From: CAYVQF01 sp964454015
Lineage (GTDB): Bacteria > Myxococcota_A > Bradymonadia > UBA4248
Length of the DNA stretch: 27,083 nucleotides
Assembly: GCA_964454015.1 (NCBI GenBank)
Contig: CAYVQF010000070.1
Coordinates: forward strand, 1 to 27,083
Direction: 5' to 3'
Below, one piece after another: positions 23,333 through 27,083 of the stretch. Position 1 is the first letter of the stretch, and the number at the start of each line of letters is the position of its first letter. Both the position numbers and the translations under genes were made by a program. The notes under the pieces were generated by a model. The model was not told where the DNA came from, did not search any database, and saw only the letters and a list, made by a program, of their open reading frames with translations.

Positions 23333-24271
23333 ATGATTCGTTGCGCCCACATCCGGGTCGATTACGACGCCTTCACGGCCGTCTCCGATCTCGACCTCAC
23401 CATCCCGGCCGGGGAGATCTTCGGCCTCATCGGCCCCAACGGCGCCGGGAAGTCGAGCACCATCCGGGTGCTGGCCACCCTGCAAGTCCCCACCCTGGGC
23501 ACGGCCAGCATCGCCGGTTACGACCTGGCCGAGCAGCGCCAAGAGGTGCAGCGCGTCTTGGGCTACATGCCCGACGACGCCCCGGTCTACGACGCCTTGC
23601 GCATCGACGACTTCCTCCACCTCTTTGCCACGGCCTATCTCCCTGACGCCAATCAGGCCAAGAAGCGGGTCGAGGAGGTGCTGGACTTGGTGCGCTTGCA
23701 AGAGCGGCGAGGGCAGAAGGCCGGCACCTTGTCGCGCGGCCTCAAGCAGAGGCTGGTCTTGGCCAAGACGCTGCTCCACGACCCCTTGGTGCTCCTCCTC
23801 GACGAGCCCGCCAGCGGCCTCGATCCCAAGGCGCGCATCGAGCTGCGGGAGATCATCCGGGAGGTGGCTGCCCGTCAGCGCACGGTGCTCATCTCCTCCC
23901 ACATCCTGACGGAGATGGAGGGCTTCTGCACCTCCATCGGCATCATGGCGCGCGGCAAGCTCCTCATCAGCGGTCCCATCGACGAGGTCATCGACGCCAT
24001 GACCCCAGCGCGCCGCTTCGTCGTGCGCCTGCTCAGCCCGCCTGAGCCTGCGCTCACCCTGTTGGCCGAGATCCCGCAGGTCCTCCAGCCCCAGCTCCAG
24101 AGCGACGGGAGCCTCCACTTTTCCTTCACGGGCAGCGACGCCGAGGCCGCCGCCGTGCTCAGCGCTTTGGTTGGCGCTGGCGCTCAGGTCCTGCGTTTCG
24201 CCGAGAACCGGATGAACGTCGAGGACGTCTACCTCCAGATCGGCGCCCAGAGCGAGGGGGAGCAAGCATGA
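23333..24271 (+). CDS. ABC transporter ATP-binding protein (ABC-2 type exporter)
   Basis: A 312-aa protein: Walker A GPNGAGKS (34-41), a variant signature LSRGL (133-137, usually LSGGQ), Walker B VLLLDEP (153-159), and a switch His in ISSH. A C-terminal extension (about 220-300) is typical of the ATPases paired with ABC-2 permeases. The stop overlaps the permease start (ATGA), so the two form one transporter. The substrate is unknown. The 180-base gap before it is shared with the malic enzyme gene and should hold both promoters. Confidence 0.93.
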   Translation: MIRCAHIRVDYDAFTAVSDLDLTIPAGEIFGLIGPNGAGKSSTIRVLATLQVPTLGTASIAGYDLAEQRQEVQRVLGYMPDDAPVYDALRIDDFLHLFATAYLPDANQAKKRVEEVLDLVRLQERRGQKAGTLSRGLKQRLVLAKTLLHDPLVLLLDEPASGLDPKARIELREIIREVAARQRTVLISSHILTEMEGFCTSIGIMARGKLLISGPIDEVIDAMTPARRFVVRLLSPPEPALTLLAEIPQVLQPQLQSDGSLHFSFTGSDAEAAAVLSALVGAGAQVLRFAENRMNVEDVYLQIGAQSEGEQA

Positions 24272-25923
24272 GCCCCAATCCACCCCGGCAGAGTCCGCGC
24301 TTTGGCTGGCGCCTGCACCACAACCCCCTGCTGCGCAAGTCCATCCACGAGAGGCTCCGAGGCAAGGCAGCCTGGGTCTGGGGTCTGGCCACCTTCGTCA
24401 TCGCCTTGTGGATTTTTCTGATGGTCTTCATGGGCACCACGGGCCAAGGCCTCCTGGAGCGCCGCGAGGCCGCCCGCAGCGCCCTGGTCCCCCTCCTCGT
24501 CCTCCAGGGCATCCTCTTGATGTTTTTTGGCACGGGCGCCGTCGCCCACGGCATCGCCACGGAGAAAGAGCGCGGCCTGCTGGACTACCAGCGCCTCACC
24601 CCGATGACGGCGCTCGACAAGGTCCTGGGCTACCTCTTTGGCCTCCCCATCCGGGAGTACTTCGCCTTCGCCATCACTTTCCCCTTCGTGCTCTTGGCGG
24701 CGGTCATCGGGGACATCCATTTTTTCCGCCTCGGCCAGCTCTACCTGGTCTTCTTCACCTCGGTGTGGCTCTACCACAGCACGGGTTTGGTGGCGGGCAT
24801 GGTCTCCTCGCACCCGCGCCGGGCCAACTGGTTCACCCGGATCCTGGTCCTGGGACTCTACCTCTTCTTGCCGCGCATGGCAGCGCTGGGCTTCACCGTC
24901 TTTGGCTATCTCACCATCCTCCCGACTTTTCAGCACGTGGTGATCATGGAGTTTGGCCCTGAGGCGGCCTTCCTCTCAACCAAGGAGGGCTGGGACGCCT
25001 TCACCTTCTTCGGCGTCGATCTCCACCCCACCCTCTTCACCCTCTTGCTCCAGGGTGGGGCGCTGCTCACCTTTGCGGTGATCCTCTTCCGCAAGTGGCG
25101 CCACGATCAGGCCCACAGCCTGAGCAAGGTCTACGCCGTCGCCCTCTACGCGGTCTTGCAGCTCCTCCTGGTCGGTTCGCTGTGGTCGCTCATCACCGAC
25201 CCAGGACGACTGCCCGTCATTGGCAACGCCACGGTGGACGGCGTGGTCGATCCGCGCTTCGCCATGGGGACCATGATTTTCGTCTTCTGGCTCCTCTCCT
25301 TGGGGGCCAGCGCCGCGCTCCTGCACATCATCACGCCGCGCCCCTTCGCGATGCACCACGGCCGGCTGCGGGCGACGCGCCTCGGCCTGGCCCGGGTCCC
25401 ACGCTGCAGCGACGCCGCCAGCTCGCTGTGGTGCAGCCTCGCCCTGGGGGCCATCACCACCCTGTCCTTCGCCATCTTGATGGCGGCGGCCCACGCCCAG
25501 GGGATCTACTGGCCAGGGGGCATACCCCTGGTCACCCTGGGGGCGGCGCCGTTGATCTTCTTCGCGGTCTTGATCGCCTTGCAGGCCGTCCGGCAACGCT
25601 ACGGCGGACGCGGCCTGGCGCTCTTTTTGGCCCTGAGCTGGGTGCTGCCGCTGATGGCCATGATGCTCCTCGGCGTCTCCGGTGCTGGCGACACTTTCGT
25701 GGCTTACGTCGGCCTGCCGGCGCCGGTGTCGGTCTTCTTCTTCCTCACGCTGCATCTCTTCGCCGAGTCGCAGGGCGACCCGGTCTTTCTCGGCTTGGCC
25801 GTGCTCCTCCACCTGGGCTTCGCCATCTGGGCTACCCAGCAGTCGCAGTACGACGAGGCCGCTTGGACGGCGGTGCACGCGTCGCCGCCGCCGCCGCTCA
25901 CTCCACCGTCCGAGCCATCCTGA
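24268..25923 (+). CDS. ABC-2 type transporter permease
   Basis: A 551-aa membrane protein with about 12 hydrophobic segments. It opens with a cytoplasmic front (NPLLRKSIHERLRGK), then a first helix and EKERGLLDYQRLTPMTALDKVLG, the coupling-helix region usual in ABC-2 permeases (EKERGTLD.L..TP). It is long enough to contain two six-helix halves, so it may act without a second permease. Its last 26 bases overlap the end of the convergent FGE-domain gene. The substrate cannot be inferred. Confidence 0.9.
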   Translation: MSPNPPRQSPRFGWRLHHNPLLRKSIHERLRGKAAWVWGLATFVIALWIFLMVFMGTTGQGLLERREAARSALVPLLVLQGILLMFFGTGAVAHGIATEKERGLLDYQRLTPMTALDKVLGYLFGLPIREYFAFAITFPFVLLAAVIGDIHFFRLGQLYLVFFTSVWLYHSTGLVAGMVSSHPRRANWFTRILVLGLYLFLPRMAALGFTVFGYLTILPTFQHVVIMEFGPEAAFLSTKEGWDAFTFFGVDLHPTLFTLLLQGGALLTFAVILFRKWRHDQAHSLSKVYAVALYAVLQLLLVGSLWSLITDPGRLPVIGNATVDGVVDPRFAMGTMIFVFWLLSLGASAALLHIITPRPFAMHHGRLRATRLGLARVPRCSDAASSLWCSLALGAITTLSFAILMAAAHAQGIYWPGGIPLVTLGAAPLIFFAVLIALQAVRQRYGGRGLALFLALSWVLPLMAMMLLGVSGAGDTFVAYVGLPAPVSVFFFLTLHLFAESQGDPVFLGLAVLLHLGFAIWATQQSQYDEAAWTAVHASPPPPLTPPSEPS

Positions 25924-27028
25924 AGCCGACGTTGTTGCCCCGGGCCGCCGCTGGGTTGATGCCGCGCATGGCCGAGCGCAGGTGCGCGGCGCCGCTCAGC
26001 CAGGAGCCGCCGCGGATCACCCGCGTCGCCGCGTCGCCATCGCCGACGGGATCGGTCACCGCGGCGTCTGGGTAGGGGCCGTAGGCATCCCAGCACCACT
26101 CCCAGACGTTGCCCAACATGTCGTAGAGACCCCAGCGGTTGGGCAGCTTCTGGCGCACGAGCTGGGTGCGTCCGTCGGCGTTGTCTCGGCTCCAGGCCAC
26201 CGCGTCCAGGGGCAGGTCGGCGTCATGGCGCGGGCCACGACCACCGGCGCGGGCCGCCAGCTCCCACTCGGCCTCTGTGGGGAGGCGGTAGCCGGCGCAG
26301 GCGTAGGGATCACCCGTCTCACCGCGGACGGCCACCTTACAAGCGTGCAAGTCGCCGGCGGCGGCGCTGCCCTGGCACGCGCTCAGTGCGTAGCACGGCG
26401 GCAGGCCATCGTGCTCGGACCAGGCGTTGGCAAAGGCCAGGGCGCTGTACCAGGTGATGTTCTCCATGGGGCATTCGCGGCCGCAGACGCTGAAGTGGGC
26501 GGGGTTCTCATCGAAGAGCTGCAGCCACAGCTCTTGGGTGACCTCGTGGCTCATGAGGATAAAGGCGTGGCGCAGGGTGACCCGGTGTTCGTCCTCGTCG
26601 GCCTGCCGACCGCTCTCGCCGCGCGGGCTGCCGCGGCGGAAGGTGCCAGGGGCGACGTAGACAAAGCCCGGGGGGAGCTCCACGCCGCGGGGGTCGGTCG
26701 TCGCTGCGGGGTTCCACGGTGTCACCGCCTCGTCCTCACCGTTTGGGACATGGGCGGAGCCTGCCGCGTCGGTGAGCGAGCCGGGGCGCGCTGTCACAGC
26801 GGAGGTGGTTTCCACAGGACAAGCTGCGGGGATCTTTTCATATCGGCACAGGTAGGTGCGGGCCACCGTGGGCAGGGCTCGTCGCGCGGCGTTGGCCAGA
26901 GAGTCGCTCTCTTGCTCATCGACGGTGACGTAGATTTGTTCGCCTTGGTCATTGATGACGGTCAGGGTGAACTCGAAGCGGCGGCGGCTGAGGCTGCGCA
27001 CGCTCACTTCGTAGACCACGTCGACCAT
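25898..27028 (-). CDS. Formylglycine-generating-enzyme (SUMF1/FGE-sulfatase) domain protein
   Basis: About 376 aa from the ATG at 27028. The C-terminal 260 residues form an FGE-sulfatase fold: PPGFVYVAPGTFRRGS, EHRVTLRHAFILMSHEVTQ, PMENITWYSALAFANAWS, YRLPTEAEWELAARAGG, GLYDMLGNVWEWCWD, RVIRGGSW and NVGFRMA. True FGEs oxidise a sulfatase Cys, but many members of this fold have other or unknown roles. The internal Cys cluster between NP and YRLPTE suggests disulfides. The first 110 residues (a beta-rich part ending in VARTYLCRYEKIPAACP) are unfamiliar. The frame stays open to the right edge without another ATG; TTG at 27049 is an alternative start, and an upstream continuation cannot be fully excluded. 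No sulfatase gene is in view. Confidence 0.85.
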   Translation of the reverse strand: MVDVVYEVSVRSLSRRRFEFTLTVINDQGEQIYVTVDEQESDSLANAARRALPTVARTYLCRYEKIPAACPVETTSAVTARPGSLTDAAGSAHVPNGEDEAVTPWNPAATTDPRGVELPPGFVYVAPGTFRRGSPRGESGRQADEDEHRVTLRHAFILMSHEVTQELWLQLFDENPAHFSVCGRECPMENITWYSALAFANAWSEHDGLPPCYALSACQGSAAAGDLHACKVAVRGETGDPYACAGYRLPTEAEWELAARAGGRGPRHDADLPLDAVAWSRDNADGRTQLVRQKLPNRWGLYDMLGNVWEWCWDAYGPYPDAAVTDPVGDGDAATRVIRGGSWLSGAAHLRSAMRGINPAAARGNNVGFRMARTVE

Positions 27029-27083
27029 TGTACCCTGATCCACGGTCAAGAAAAGAAAAAACCCCGTTGTTCTTGGATTTCCA

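Noticed and set aside
1..27083. tRNA or rRNA genes
   Set aside because: I saw no cloverleaf-like or conserved rRNA sequence on either strand, though a dedicated search was not possible.

Overview
The window looks like draft or metagenome-derived DNA from a GC-rich deltaproteobacterial lineage (Myxococcota/Bradymonadales-like). This rests on several traits taken together: an FHA-type sigma-54 activator, Cys-rich RCC1-repeat lipoproteins, a formylglycine-generating-enzyme (FGE) domain protein, a full rnfCDGEAB operon, and about 70% GC in the core genes. No 16S or other phylogenetic marker is present, so the assignment is an inference. Two runs of exactly 100 Ns (17070-17169 and 17207-17306) are placeholder assembly gaps inside a tandem repeat.

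Left half (1-10.7 kb): an accessory island with patchwork GC. After a short remnant of an IS21-type IstB gene comes a compact same-strand set. It holds an AAA+ ATPase of the type found with extracellular contractile injection systems (eCIS), then an overlapping 864-aa protein with an N-terminal DUF4157 (HEVAH) module, a long helical middle and a C-terminal M15 (VanY-like) peptidoglycan peptidase domain. Next is a 745-aa lipoprotein with 14 RCC1-like units. The end of the ATPase gene and the front of the DUF4157 gene are then repeated as a second, fused copy that has lost the peptidase tip and ends in an IS91-type transposase remnant. A second lipoprotein gene follows, whose promoter and 5' end exist twice through a 217-bp tandem duplication. 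I read this half as a polymorphic-effector locus: a conserved delivery stem, an exchangeable toxic tip, an unfoldase-like ATPase, and exported lipoproteins that could be immunity or partner proteins. No sheath, tube or baseplate gene is in the window, so the link to an injection system rests on family knowledge.

Middle (10.9-15 kb): a convergent FHA/sigma-54 activator, a lipoprotein resembling the LIC_10091 family, and a secreted M15-type peptidase.

Right half (15.1-27 kb): an energy-metabolism and envelope region. A short Cys-rich two-helix membrane protein (RseC-like in position and layout) leads a tightly packed rnfCDGEAB operon for the ferredoxin:NAD+ oxidoreductase ion pump. RnfC carries an EKEAKP repeat tail, and RnfB lacks one expected cluster cysteine. 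A convergent NAD-type malic enzyme, a two-gene ABC-2 exporter and an FGE-domain protein complete the window.
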